From contig MLAK01000927.1 in assembly GCA_001839685.1 (NCBI GenBank), forward strand, positions 82,093 through 146,092: DNA of 64,000 nt, given 5' to 3'. The number at the start of each line of letters is the position of its first letter. Positions within the stretch are counted from its first letter, which is position 1. The DNA is from Tritrichomonas foetus. Taxonomy: Eukaryota > Parabasalia > Tritrichomonadida > Tritrichomonadidae. This document shows positions 45,526 to 54,436 of this stretch, one piece after another. Below the pieces are notes generated by a model. It made no database searches. It was given only the letters and a program-made list of their open reading frames with translations, and was not told the DNA's origin. Both the position numbers and the translations under genes were made by a program.

Positions 45526-48411
45526 TTACTTCTCAGTTGAATTTTTTCCCTTGTTAGCGCGTTTGCGATTTAAGAGATGCAATCTAAGTTTCTTAATATT
45601 CTTCACTTCTGGTTCACAGGTCTTCTGGAAGACAAGGTCCGCCCACTGGTCCCATGTTTTCTCTATTTCACCGCCGAAGATATGAGGATGCTTGATGAAC
45701 ATTTGAGGATTAGGGAAGAGTTGCTCGGTGTTGATTTTAGCAAGAATTCCCGAAACTTCATATACATTAATATTTTGTTTATTTTCATTCTTGATAGTGA
45801 TTCTTGCCTTCTTGATGTATCTTCTAATGATTGGTAAAGTTTTTTGAACGCTTGGTAAATCAGATGTAATTTCTTTGAAGAGTTTGGCACGTGAAAAGAT
45901 GACCGGACAGAATCCATTCTTCTTATTATCACGTTGTTGAACAATTGTTGCGAAAACTTCAAGGAATAAAGGTAAAAAGCTCTTATGCTTATCATAAACT
46001 CTTTCAAATAATACCATTAAGCTTGATGCTGTTTCCAATGAGAAAACATTTACGTGTGGCGAAATCATATGGAAAACACAAATCAATGATGGTAAAAATG
46101 ATTCACGTTGACAGAAATTCAACAAAACATTCAAAATAAGGTCACCATAAGAAATATTATCGGCTGGCTTATAGTTACAGCCGGTCATCACATTTTTATC
46201 TTTATTAAATGGCTGGTTCAACTTAACAGCTGCTTCAGGATCTGCAACGATAAGAAGTACAGTTGAAAGTATAATACTATGAATATAATTAACACCTTCC
46301 TTTTCAAAGAAAAGTTGTGCCGCCCATAAAAGATGGAATAAGAAATTGTTTGAGTGATCTTTCTTTGTTAGAGCTTCAACAAATCCTGGATTAAATAAAG
46401 CACACATATATAAAAATGAAAGTGATTCTTTGGAAATTGGATCAAGAGGTGTGAAGAGTGGTGGAAGATTGGTTTCAGAAATATAAAGTCCACGTAATAA
46501 GTTTTGTGGGGAAACAGATTTAAATGCTTGACGGAAGTTTACATTGGTGAATAATCGAATGCACAGTGTGAGTGCATTCTTTAATAATAAAACAGTTGTT
46601 GAATCACCTTTTTCGCTCATATATCTAAAAGCAATTCGACATGTGGATTTAATAATTGATGCATGTGGAAGGTTGTCAAGTGAAGCAGATATTTCTGGAT
46701 GATTATTTGCATTATTTGGAGCGAAAACATGAAGAGAAGAAACGAGAAGAATCGCATGAAGTAAATCACTTCTTGTTCGATTCATTTCATTTGCATCTGG
46801 ATTAGTTTGAACCCATTCGCCATTTGTTCCATTGAGTGTAGTGCCTTCCTTGAAAAGAAGGCCAGAAACAGCGTCAGTGAATGATGCAGTAACATGACCA
46901 TCATGAATGCGCATTGCACGGTGTTGAGCAATAATTGAAGCGTCTGCCTTGGTACGTTTTGGTTGTGGGGATTTGGCACGATTGGCTGCTGATGGTGTTG
47001 CTTCTTTGGCGATTGAAGCGGGCTTCTTTGCTGCAGGTGAAGCCGAACGTTTTCTTGCAGGAGCATTTTGTTGTTGTGGTACTTTTTGTGGATTTTCTTG
47101 TTTTTGAGAAGGCTTTTGTTCTTGTTTTTGTGATGGTTGTGGTTTTTTATCTGGTTTTGAAGTTGGTTTATTTTCAGCCGACTGTTGTTTAGTTGGTTCT
47201 GGTTTGGCTGCTGGTTTTGGACTCTTTGGTCTGCCAGTTTCCTGTTTTGGAGTGGAATTCTTTGTTTGGGGATGCTGCTGGGCTGGTTTTTCGGTTGGCT
47301 TTGCTTGTTGCTTGGTTGTTGGTGTTGTTGGTTTTTCAGTTGGCTTTGTTTGTTGTTTGGTTGTTGGTGTTGCTGGTTTTTCGGTTGGCTTTGCTTGAGC
47401 CTTTGATGGTGATTTCGGTCTCTGGTCTACCTTTTGTGGAACTTTTTGAGCAGCATTTGGATCCTTTGGAAGGTTCGGGTTTAATTTTGTTTCCTTGATG
47501 ACTGGGACCTTTGGGGCCTTGTTGAGTTCAGGTTTGGCAGTATCCTTAGAAGCTGTTGCTTGCTGCTGCTTTGGTTGTTTCTTCGCAGCTTGTTGTTTTG
47601 GTGCAGTTTGCTGCTGTGCATTTTTTTCTTGCTGGGGTTGGGCCGGAGCTACTTTCTTTGGCTGTTGGGCAGGATTTGTTTTTTTAGGTGATTGTGCACG
47701 TTTTTGAAGTTGCTGCTGATTTGTTTGTTTATTTGGTTGCTGAACTTTTTGTGTTGGCTTTTGAGTAGGTGCCGCTTTTGGTGCTTGTTTTTGATTTTGG
47801 CTGGCTGGTTTTGTTGCATTTTGTGGAGTTTCTTTGTTCACTTTGGAAGCTGCTCCTTTTGGCTGCGGTTTTTGAGTACTTTCCGCTTTTGGTTTGGCAA
47901 TTTGATTTTCGGTTTCTTTTTGTGATTTCTTCTGTTTCGCTAGTTTTTGAGCTTCTGGAGCTTTTTCAATCTTCTTTTTATCTTTTTTCTCTTTTGGCGC
48001 TGGTTTCTCTTTCGACAATTCTTGCATTTTTTGATAAGTTGGCGCGTCGAGATGTTCGAGTAGATATGATATATTTGGATTCGAAATAAGAACTGACATT
48101 GAAGATGTGAATATATTTAAAGCTAAAGTGAGCTCGTTGAGTTCAGCTGGAGATATAGTTTTATTAGATTGTGACTGTTGAAGTGTGTAAACTTGGTGAA
48201 CGCTTGCGAGCACTAAGTTGGCGAAATTGAGCGGATATCGTTTAGCCATATCGTTTAAAAACAGAGAATCCGGAATGGCTACGATTTTTCGATCTGATGC
48301 TTTTTTCATGAGGTTAACCCAAAATTCATGGTCTGTGTTGTAGTTTTTTTCAAGCAAACACTTCAAAAAGGCGAGTGGGTTTACTTGCTCGGCAGATTGA
48401 TCATTTCCCAT
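45526..48411 (-). CDS. HID1-like protein with N-myristoyl signal and long low-complexity insert
   Basis: A 961-residue protein. The N-terminus MGNDQS fits an N-myristoylation site, as in HID1. Residues about 8-130 (EFWVNLM, YPLNFANLVLASVHQVYTLQ) and 495-945 are helical and resemble the HID1/dymeclin family, including a C-terminal EVSGILAKINTEQLFPNPQM (HID1 LRFLQHGTLVGLLPVPHPIL). Between them lies an insert of about 355 residues of Lys, Gln, Pro, Ala and Thr, with a tandem KPTEKPATPTTKQQ-type repeat, lacking in animal HID1. HID1 acts at the trans-Golgi in secretory granule and cargo sorting. The family call is by eye and moderate. The ATG at 48411 is set by the Gly2 signal and an initiator 10 bases upstream. 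Confidence 0.6.
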   Translation of the reverse strand: MGNDQSAEQVNPLAFLKCLLEKNYNTDHEFWVNLMKKASDRKIVAIPDSLFLNDMAKRYPLNFANLVLASVHQVYTLQQSQSNKTISPAELNELTLALNIFTSSMSVLISNPNISYLLEHLDAPTYQKMQELSKEKPAPKEKKDKKKIEKAPEAQKLAKQKKSQKETENQIAKPKAESTQKPQPKGAASKVNKETPQNATKPASQNQKQAPKAAPTQKPTQKVQQPNKQTNQQQLQKRAQSPKKTNPAQQPKKVAPAQPQQEKNAQQQTAPKQQAAKKQPKQQQATASKDTAKPELNKAPKVPVIKETKLNPNLPKDPNAAQKVPQKVDQRPKSPSKAQAKPTEKPATPTTKQQTKPTEKPTTPTTKQQAKPTEKPAQQHPQTKNSTPKQETGRPKSPKPAAKPEPTKQQSAENKPTSKPDKKPQPSQKQEQKPSQKQENPQKVPQQQNAPARKRSASPAAKKPASIAKEATPSAANRAKSPQPKRTKADASIIAQHRAMRIHDGHVTASFTDAVSGLLFKEGTTLNGTNGEWVQTNPDANEMNRTRSDLLHAILLVSSLHVFAPNNANNHPEISASLDNLPHASIIKSTCRIAFRYMSEKGDSTTVLLLKNALTLCIRLFTNVNFRQAFKSVSPQNLLRGLYISETNLPPLFTPLDPISKESLSFLYMCALFNPGFVEALTKKDHSNNFLFHLLWAAQLFFEKEGVNYIHSIILSTVLLIVADPEAAVKLNQPFNKDKNVMTGCNYKPADNISYGDLILNVLLNFCQRESFLPSLICVFHMISPHVNVFSLETASSLMVLFERVYDKHKSFLPLFLEVFATIVQQRDNKKNGFCPVIFSRAKLFKEITSDLPSVQKTLPIIRRYIKKARITIKNENKQNINVYEVSGILAKINTEQLFPNPQMFIKHPHIFGGEIEKTWDQWADLVFQKTCEPEVKNIKKLRLHLLNRKRANKGKNSTEK
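47285..47398 (-). repeat. 45-bp tandem coding repeat
   Basis: A 45-bp unit starts at 47285, 47330 and 47375 (the last partial), encoding a 15-residue KPTEKPATPTTKQQT-type array inside the HID1-like insert. Confidence 0.9.
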
Positions 48412-48417
48412 TGAATT

Positions 48418-48423
48418 GAATGA
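48418..48423 (-). promoter_or_regulatory. Inr for HID1-like gene
   Basis: The minus strand reads TCATTC. The predicted start at 48421 gives a 10-nt leader. Confidence 0.5.
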
Positions 48424-48815
48424 ACGATAGATTATTTTTCAGTTAATTGATGGTGAATTTATCATTATGCACATCAAAAAAAAGCTATTTTGGGTTGACG
48501 TATGATCAATCACAAATTCAAGAAGCTTTTCTTTCAAACGAGCCATTTTTTCTTACTATATAATGTACTTGATAATATTCATTCAATTCATTCCCAATTC
48601 ATAACATAATCTATAATTTTCAAACAATAGCAAGTCAAGATTAAACTTATATTTACGTTTGAAGATTTTTTTTGATCTATTATGTAATTGATTCGGTATT
48701 TCATCGATTAGGTATTTCGTTGATTGTATTGCTTTTAAACCAATCACAAAGTGAATAAATAGAAAAAGAAAAAATTTATCAAAAAACATATTTTTATTGG
48801 TACAACATAAATATA
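48424..48815. other. Spacer
   Basis: AT-rich DNA between the HID1-like gene and the USP10-like gene. It holds a 68-codon ATG frame on the minus strand at 48583-48789 with a hydrophobic N-terminus, which I do not accept as a gene without expression data. Confidence 0.5.
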
Positions 48816-50018
48816 TTATTCGTTTCTTGTTGAAGTAATTTGGTTATACAAAAGTAAGTAAGCTTGTAATCCAAGATGCTGATCTTTATCCATGTAAGTA
48901 ATATTATGGTCATCAAATTTTACCCAGCTTCCATCCAATTTCCTTGCATAGCATACGTAGTGCCCTCCATCTGGTGTATTTCCAATATGTTCAACTACTG
49001 CACAAAGCTTGTATTCAATTTGTTTTTGATCGACAATTCTATTCATTGTTAAAACATCAGGATATTCAATGATTTGCTTCAATTTAATTGGTGTGCATGT
49101 ATAAAGATCATAATCAAATCGTTTAAGTCCGATAATTAATGATTTTGGTGTTGATAAAAATGTAGATTTCTTAGAAATATTCGCATCGATTCGTTCAATT
49201 GATGTAAATTGTTTTAATGCATCATCTAAAGTATTTATTCCACGAATAGGTAATGGTAAAACAACCAACGATTCTTTATTCGCCGATCTTGTAACACCTT
49301 TCTCCATTGTATCTGATTGTATAATTGTTGCAAACACGTCACTAAGTGGAGAAAGGTCGCCTTGTGTTTCTTGAATGAAAATTCCTTTTCGATTTGAGCC
49401 TTGAACTCGCCAGCCACCTTCATCAAGTTTGGGTGGATCAAGTCTCATAAGAAGAAGGAGTTCATCATGAAGCTTATTTAAAAAGTAGAGTAGAAATTCA
49501 GTAGCATCTTCTTGATGAAGTGGCTTTCGAGTGCTGCTGAAATTTGGTCCGAAAGCAGGATCGAGGATTTTTAGATTGGTTGGAAAGGCGTTTTTAGTCA
49601 TTGACAATGATTTTAATGACATAAAAGCGCCATCCGAAGTGGCAGAATCGGAAAATTGAAATCCCGATAAAAATTGGCAGAATAGCCTCCATGCTGGAAC
49701 TAATTCAAGCTGTCTGGGAGAAAATAATGGTAAGTTTGTTTTCATGAAATGAGCAAAACTTACAAAATGTGGCGAAGCAAATAATAATTGAATTGAAGAG
49801 TTGGCAAAACACATAAGTTTCTCATTTGTTAAGCCGCGTGGTTGGATAACCATATTTGTAACTGTAAAACGTCTTTCATATAAAATTCGAGAAAAATCTG
49901 ATTCGAAATCTTTGACGGATGTTTCCATGATTTCATTATATCGTTTTTTGATATCTTCTGGATAAGATACTTTGTTAGAGATTGAAACCCAATGGGGCTC
50001 AGTTCCTAAATGTCTCAT
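48816..50018 (-). CDS. USP10-like ubiquitin protease (C19)
   Basis: A 400-residue protein that is mostly catalytic domain. The Cys box reads RGLTNEKLMCFANSSIQLL, with nucleophile Cys70 counted from ATG 50018; the unusual LMCFANSS in place of GNTCYMNS is closer to the USP10/Ubp3 subgroup. LHQEDATEFLLYFLNKLHDE follows, then GLKRFDYDL, and the His box VVEHIGNTPDGGHYVCYARK with His353 and WVKFDDHNITYM supplying Asp. The triad is complete. USP10/Ubp3 enzymes act in vesicle coat, p53 or ribophagy control; the target here is unknown. The open frame continues upstream of 50018 to a TTG at 50087 without an ATG. An initiator at 50093-50098 followed by a short overlapping upstream ORF suggests a longer leader (see findings). 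The N-terminus is therefore uncertain. Confidence 0.85.
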   Translation of the reverse strand: MRHLGTEPHWVSISNKVSYPEDIKKRYNEIMETSVKDFESDFSRILYERRFTVTNMVIQPRGLTNEKLMCFANSSIQLLFASPHFVSFAHFMKTNLPLFSPRQLELVPAWRLFCQFLSGFQFSDSATSDGAFMSLKSLSMTKNAFPTNLKILDPAFGPNFSSTRKPLHQEDATEFLLYFLNKLHDELLLLMRLDPPKLDEGGWRVQGSNRKGIFIQETQGDLSPLSDVFATIIQSDTMEKGVTRSANKESLVVLPLPIRGINTLDDALKQFTSIERIDANISKKSTFLSTPKSLIIGLKRFDYDLYTCTPIKLKQIIEYPDVLTMNRIVDQKQIEYKLCAVVEHIGNTPDGGHYVCYARKLDGSWVKFDDHNITYMDKDQHLGLQAYLLLYNQITSTRNE

Positions 50019-50077
50019 TCGGGAAAATTTTGTATAGCCAAAATACCATTCAAATTTGTCACATTGAATTCTATCAT
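50015..50077 (-). other. Upstream ORF overlapping USP10-like start (ATGA)
   Basis: The first ATG after the initiator candidate opens a 20-codon frame (50077 down to 50015). Its TGA overlaps the USP10-like ATG as ATGA, which is the layout of termination-reinitiation. It could instead mark a frame error in an N-terminal extension. Confidence 0.35.
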
Positions 50078-50092
50078 AGAATTTCAAGGAAG

Positions 50093-50098
50093 TAATGA
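50093..50098 (-). promoter_or_regulatory. Inr candidate for USP10-like gene
   Basis: The minus strand reads TCATTA. The predicted start at 50096 gives a 78-nt leader to ATG 50018, long for this genome. Confidence 0.3.
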
Positions 50099-50823
50099 AT
50101 CATGTCGATTCAATCAACATTGACATGATTCATCAAAATCATAAAAGAGCATAAAATTGATCTATATATCTGCATGAACGCTAATGTATACCTCTGCATT
50201 ACAACCAAAAGTAAAGCTAGAATTTCACTTGAATAATGCCCAAACTTGGCTGAAATCTTTTTAAAAATTGGTCATAATGCAAAACTATACACTAATATTG
50301 TAAACAAAGTAGTATGCAACTCAAACATTTAAAGATTCACTCATTGTAATTTGTCATTCATTAACTTTGACATTAGTTGATTTTATTTGAACAAAATCAA
50401 TTTCTTTGTTATACTAAAGTCTTTGTCTTAATCTAATATAATAAAAACAATTGCAATATTTTCCTCAAAATGTTGATGAACTGTACCTGACTACTGACAT
50501 GGTTTTCTAGAATGAACATTCATTTTATTATATTACATTATTGACATGTCTATTATGTTCTCAAAATTTATGACAAAGAGTTTCATTGGAATTTTCAATA
50601 AATATCTATCAATGTTAGATACAAATTCTCAAAAGTCATGAACTATATTTGATTTACTCTTATGATAATAGCTAAAAATTATGAAAAGACTTTCTGGGAA
50701 GCACCAGAATAATTCAAACATGATCAAAATGGTGAAAATCGATAAAATGGATTCTTATCGTCCATTCAATTTTCAATAAAAATTGTTTCTTTTATTTTTG
50801 AATCCGTTTATTTTTCCATATTC
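50099..50823. other. Divergent promoter spacer
   Basis: AT-rich 5' regions of the USP10-like gene and B9D1. Nothing else is recognisable. Confidence 0.6.
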
Positions 50824-51357
50824 ATGTCAGCGCAACTCGTATTAAGCGTGCAAGGACAAATTATTTCATGCACAGCTGACAACGCTTCAGATTTATTTTG
50901 CAAATTTGGCTTTAACATGGGATCAGATTGGTCAATTATATCCGGATGCGATGAAGGCGTAACACAGAGCGCAAGGATCGATCAAGAGTGCATCTGGAAC
51001 TACCCTATCGATATTGTTTTTCAATCTCCACGACCGTTTGGATGGCCCCAATTAATTTGTAACGTTTATGGATATAACATGTTCGGAAACAAGACAGTTG
51101 TAGGTTATGGAGCTGTTCATATTCCACCAGTTGCAGGCCATCATGCCTTTAATGTGCCACTCTTCTCACGCGCACCATCACCAACAGAAAGATTTACTGG
51201 ATTCTTCACAGGAAGAATGCCAGAAGCCATAGCATTCAATTTTATTGCGGGGGGTGATGCAAGAGAAATATTTAAGACAGAGTCACACGGTTATATACGT
51301 GTTTCATTTGATGTAATTATATCAGGACTGAAGAAATTGGATTTAACAGTTGAGTAA
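50824..51357 (+). CDS. B9 domain protein B9D1
   Basis: A 177-residue protein matching B9D1 (MKS9) almost end to end: VLSVQGQIISCTADNASDLF, CKFGFNMGSDWSIISGCDEG (human [20 protein letters not shown]), WNYPIDIVFQSPRPFGWPQL (human [20 protein letters not shown]), YGYNMFGNKTVVGYGAVHIP, and FTGFFTGRMPE. The B9 fold is a C2-like lipid-binding module. B9D1 works with B9D2 and MKS1 in the ciliary transition zone, controlling which proteins enter the flagellum. The length fits the family, ending before the animal tail. The ATG at 50824 gives the family N-terminus. The base preceding it makes TTCATG, not a canonical initiator. Confidence 0.95.
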   Translation: MSAQLVLSVQGQIISCTADNASDLFCKFGFNMGSDWSIISGCDEGVTQSARIDQECIWNYPIDIVFQSPRPFGWPQLICNVYGYNMFGNKTVVGYGAVHIPPVAGHHAFNVPLFSRAPSPTERFTGFFTGRMPEAIAFNFIAGGDAREIFKTESHGYIRVSFDVIISGLKKLDLTVE

Positions 51358-51941
51358 TTATTCTAATTGATTTTTTTTAAAACTATTCATTATATAAATT
51401 TTTTATTCATTCACAATATCTTTTTTACCTTCATTCGCAAACTTGAGAAATTACTTTTGTTGACAGCTAATAATAGCTGTATAAAATATTACTGTTTTCA
51501 CTAAAAATCATGATTGAATAAACTATATAGGAATTAGCAAAAAAGGAAGAAACTAAAAATAAGAAAAAAAAAAAAAAGAATAAAACATTATCGTTTTCCT
51601 GGAAAGTTTCATAATTCAAAAGCACAATAGTTATTAGCGAATAAATCATCTTTGTATGGGGATTGTTGAGCATTTGATTTGAAATTTTCGGAAACATATC
51701 ATTCTTAATCACAGTTAATATTTCTTCAACAATATATGAAAAGCATTTATTTTTTATTGTCCTACAATTGAATAAATCAAACAATAAATCTATATTTTGA
51801 TCAGGCTTCCAGATAAACAAGGGCTATATTTAAAAAAACTGATGAAAATCGTTCTATTACATAAAAATTAAAAGAGGAAAGCTTCATTTTCTCAATAGGC
51901 TTTTTTATTAAAATAATATAAAATATATGGGAAAGTTGTGT
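51358..51941. other. Convergent spacer
   Basis: A spacer between B9D1 and the BTB-like gene. A minus-strand frame at 51467-51820 begins at TTG, not ATG, and ends in a Phe run from an A-rich tract at 51565-51578. It may be a relic but is not supported as a gene. Confidence 0.5.
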
Positions 51942-52703
51942 TCAAATGTTATCTGAAACAACGTGACATTTTAATCTTCTAGACATTGCAAGCCACAAAG
52001 CTCCACTAACCTCCTGTGTCTTAATTTTATCGAAGAAAGTTCTCGCTCGATCACTTTCTATTTTATCATATAAAACATGTGAAAAAAGTGAATAATAAGC
52101 TGGATTGTTAGGGTTTTGCTCAATAATAGAGTATACAAAATCAAGAATATCTGTTTCTTCAACATTTAATTCTGGGACCATTAAAATCACATCTAACGCT
52201 TCAATTGGAAGGCGAGATAATTCAGGTAAATAAGAATGCTTGATATTTTCGAAATTTTTGGCCACATACCTTAATTCATATTGACACATTTGAATATATG
52301 ATGCTGGTGTTATATTTTGTTGGAGATATTTATTGAGCGTTTGGATAGCTATCGAAGGTGACATATTTGAGATGATTGTAGGTGCTACGAAATCAGATAA
52401 TTTAGAGCATTGAAGTTCGACTGCGACTTGCCGAATAAATTCAATATTGGTGGAATTTAATGAAATCATATTACCATTTAGAAACTCGAGGACATCTTGA
52501 AATGAGCCGTGCGTATCAGCAGTTGTAACTTTGTAGCTGTTGCATGATGGATCACAAATAAGTAGGTTTTTAATTGTGATACATTGAGTCGAGGCTAGAA
52601 TTTTATTGATTTGATAGGAACCGTTTCCAGATAAAAATACAAAATCGAGTGGTGCAGAGGTAAGGGCTTGTTGAATTGGTAGCGAAAATTTGGTTGGATT
52701 CAT
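51942..52703 (-). CDS. Divergent BTB-like protein
   Basis: A 253-residue soluble protein. Residues 15-100 follow the BTB plan seen in a common trichomonad family: a starting DFVFLSGNGSYQINKILAST (D-F-x-I/F-x-V then an input strand and a helix), ICDPSCNSYKV, DVLEFLNGNMISLNSTNIEF and a helix (IRQVAVELQC). The rest is helical and may be a BACK-like region. BTB proteins usually dimerise or bring substrates to cullin-3 ligases. No Kelch or other C-terminal module is seen. The family call is moderate because the domain is highly diverged. The ATG at 52703 is the first in frame and has no canonical initiator nearby. Confidence 0.5.
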   Translation of the reverse strand: MNPTKFSLPIQQALTSAPLDFVFLSGNGSYQINKILASTQCITIKNLLICDPSCNSYKVTTADTHGSFQDVLEFLNGNMISLNSTNIEFIRQVAVELQCSKLSDFVAPTIISNMSPSIAIQTLNKYLQQNITPASYIQMCQYELRYVAKNFENIKHSYLPELSRLPIEALDVILMVPELNVEETDILDFVYSIIEQNPNNPAYYSLFSHVLYDKIESDRARTFFDKIKTQEVSGALWLAMSRRLKCHVVSDNI

Positions 52704-52905
52704 TGGGGGTAAAAATTGTTTTTAATTTAATACTCCAATGACTTATGACAGATTAATTTTTTCCCTCAAATATTTCAATAAAAAAGACAAACAAGTATCT
52801 TCACAAAAATAAATGTAACCATTTCTTCGTGAATCAATATCAATGACATATTACATGAAATGATATATCAAGTTTTTTGATCGGTGTAACGTGCTCAAAA
52901 TCTCA

Positions 52906-52911
52906 TCACTT
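52906..52911 (+). promoter_or_regulatory. Inr for RasGEF gene
   Basis: TCACTT with predicted start at 52908 gives an 18-nt leader to ATG 52926. Confidence 0.5.
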
Positions 52912-52925
52912 GATATTATTTTTTG

Positions 52926-54287
52926 ATGTGTGATTTACTATCTCGTGCTCCTAGTTTAGTGACTAATAAAGAACTTGTTAGGAAGTCATCAGAAGCTATG
53001 ATATCTCTTAGCTTTGATGACCAGCTTGATTTTTTACTAAATCTATTAGAAATTTCGAAGGAGCAAAAAGAAAAATTAATAAATACACTTCAATTTGTAG
53101 AGTTTCCAATCATAGAAGAAATTTACACAAATAAAAAAGGTGTTGAAGCAGCTTCTTTTACACAATTAATATTGTTTCTAACACAGCCAAACTTATCGAA
53201 TTTAGAGTTTCAAAATCAATTTTTAATGGTATTTTCTGCATTTTCTAATGCTAAAGAAATACTAGCATCTTTACTCATTCGTTATTACACAAATCCAAAT
53301 AATCCTAAAACTAATATTAAAAATCGTCATGACTTAGCAAATGTTAGATGCAGAATAGGGAGTATTATTGGAACATGGTTAAAAATTGATGTTTATTATT
53401 TTACACCTGAACTTTTAAATATTATAGACATTTTTGTTTCTTATATTCGAACTGACCTTTCTTGTTCCACTATATATACGTCTATTTCACAAGGACTAGA
53501 TCAATATCGATGTATTCAAAAATCACTTAGATTATATTCTAATAAACCCCGTCCTAAGCCAATCACACCAAATGGTGATGAAAATTCTTGGACTTTGATA
53601 TCAGTTCCAGCAATTGAGCTTGCGAGACAGATGACAATATATCATTCAACTCTTTTTAATGATGTTCGTGCAAAGGAACTCTTCAATATTGCAGAAGAGA
53701 AAAAAGTCAAAGATTCAAATATGGAACAATTAACTGATCATTTCAATAATTTTGCTGATTATGTTACTTTATCACTTTTAACACAGCCAAATTTACAACT
53801 TAGACTTAAAGTTCTCGGTTTTTGGATCGAAGTGGCTTCAGAATTATTAAAAATAAATAATTATCATGGTGTTTTCACTGTTGTCATGGGTATTTCTCAT
53901 CCAGCTATAACAAGACTTAAAAAATCATTAAGCAAAGTATTTAAAAAGAAAGAATATAAAGAATTGGTAGAATTTTGTGATACCTCAGATAATTATGGTA
54001 AGTATAGACATGTAGTATCTAAAACTTTATTACCATGTGTTCCATTTATAGGATGCTTTAAAAAGGATTTAATTTATATTCACGAAAGAAATGAAAACAA
54101 ACATCGTAATTTGATTCATTTTAATTTATATGTTGAATGTATTAATACCATCAATCAGATTGAGAAGTTTCAGACAGATACTTATTCATTTTACAAAATA
54201 CCAAAAATTCAGAGTCTTTTGATGAATGTGCCAGAAGCCAAACCATTAAAGGTTCTGATGTTAATTTCACAAGAAATAGATTCATGA
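52926..54287 (+). CDS. Ras guanine-nucleotide exchange factor (CDC25-type)
   Basis: A 453-residue protein. Residues about 60-185 look like a RasGEF N-module (GVEAASFTQLILFLTQPNLS, LASLLIRYY, RCRIGSIIGTWLK). Residues 225-445 are the CDC25 catalytic domain: VPAIELARQMTIYHSTLFND near its start, then LRLKVLGFWIEVASELLKIN and NYHGVFTVVMGISHPAITRL, and IHFNLYVECINTINQIEKFQ near the end. The family loads Ras/Rap GTPases with GTP, so this is an upstream switch in growth or cytoskeletal signalling. No PH, C2 or lipid-binding module is fused. The frame opens at TTG 52923, but ATG 52926 is the real start. Confidence 0.9.
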   Translation: MCDLLSRAPSLVTNKELVRKSSEAMISLSFDDQLDFLLNLLEISKEQKEKLINTLQFVEFPIIEEIYTNKKGVEAASFTQLILFLTQPNLSNLEFQNQFLMVFSAFSNAKEILASLLIRYYTNPNNPKTNIKNRHDLANVRCRIGSIIGTWLKIDVYYFTPELLNIIDIFVSYIRTDLSCSTIYTSISQGLDQYRCIQKSLRLYSNKPRPKPITPNGDENSWTLISVPAIELARQMTIYHSTLFNDVRAKELFNIAEEKKVKDSNMEQLTDHFNNFADYVTLSLLTQPNLQLRLKVLGFWIEVASELLKINNYHGVFTVVMGISHPAITRLKKSLSKVFKKKEYKELVEFCDTSDNYGKYRHVVSKTLLPCVPFIGCFKKDLIYIHERNENKHRNLIHFNLYVECINTINQIEKFQTDTYSFYKIPKIQSLLMNVPEAKPLKVLMLISQEIDS

Positions 54288-54436
54288 AATTAATTATATT
54301 TTGTTATTATTTGTTTATATTTAAAAATTTCTTTTCTTATTTTTTGTTATTTTTAAAAAAGAAAAATTGTTTTAATTCAAAATCAAAGAGAAATAATATA
54401 ATTCTTTGTTTATAATTTTATGAAAATAGAATTATT

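Noticed and set aside
47185..47707. Plus-strand ORFs rich in Trp, Cys, Val and Phe
   Set aside because: They are antisense shadows of the low-complexity insert of the HID1-like gene.
48583..48789. 68-codon minus-strand ATG ORF with signal-like start
   Set aside because: Lies just downstream of the USP10-like stop in AT-rich spacer with no initiator; the hydrophobic start follows from T-rich DNA.
51467..51820. 117-codon minus-strand frame
   Set aside because: Begins at TTG, ends in a Phe run made by an A-rich tract, and has no family resemblance.
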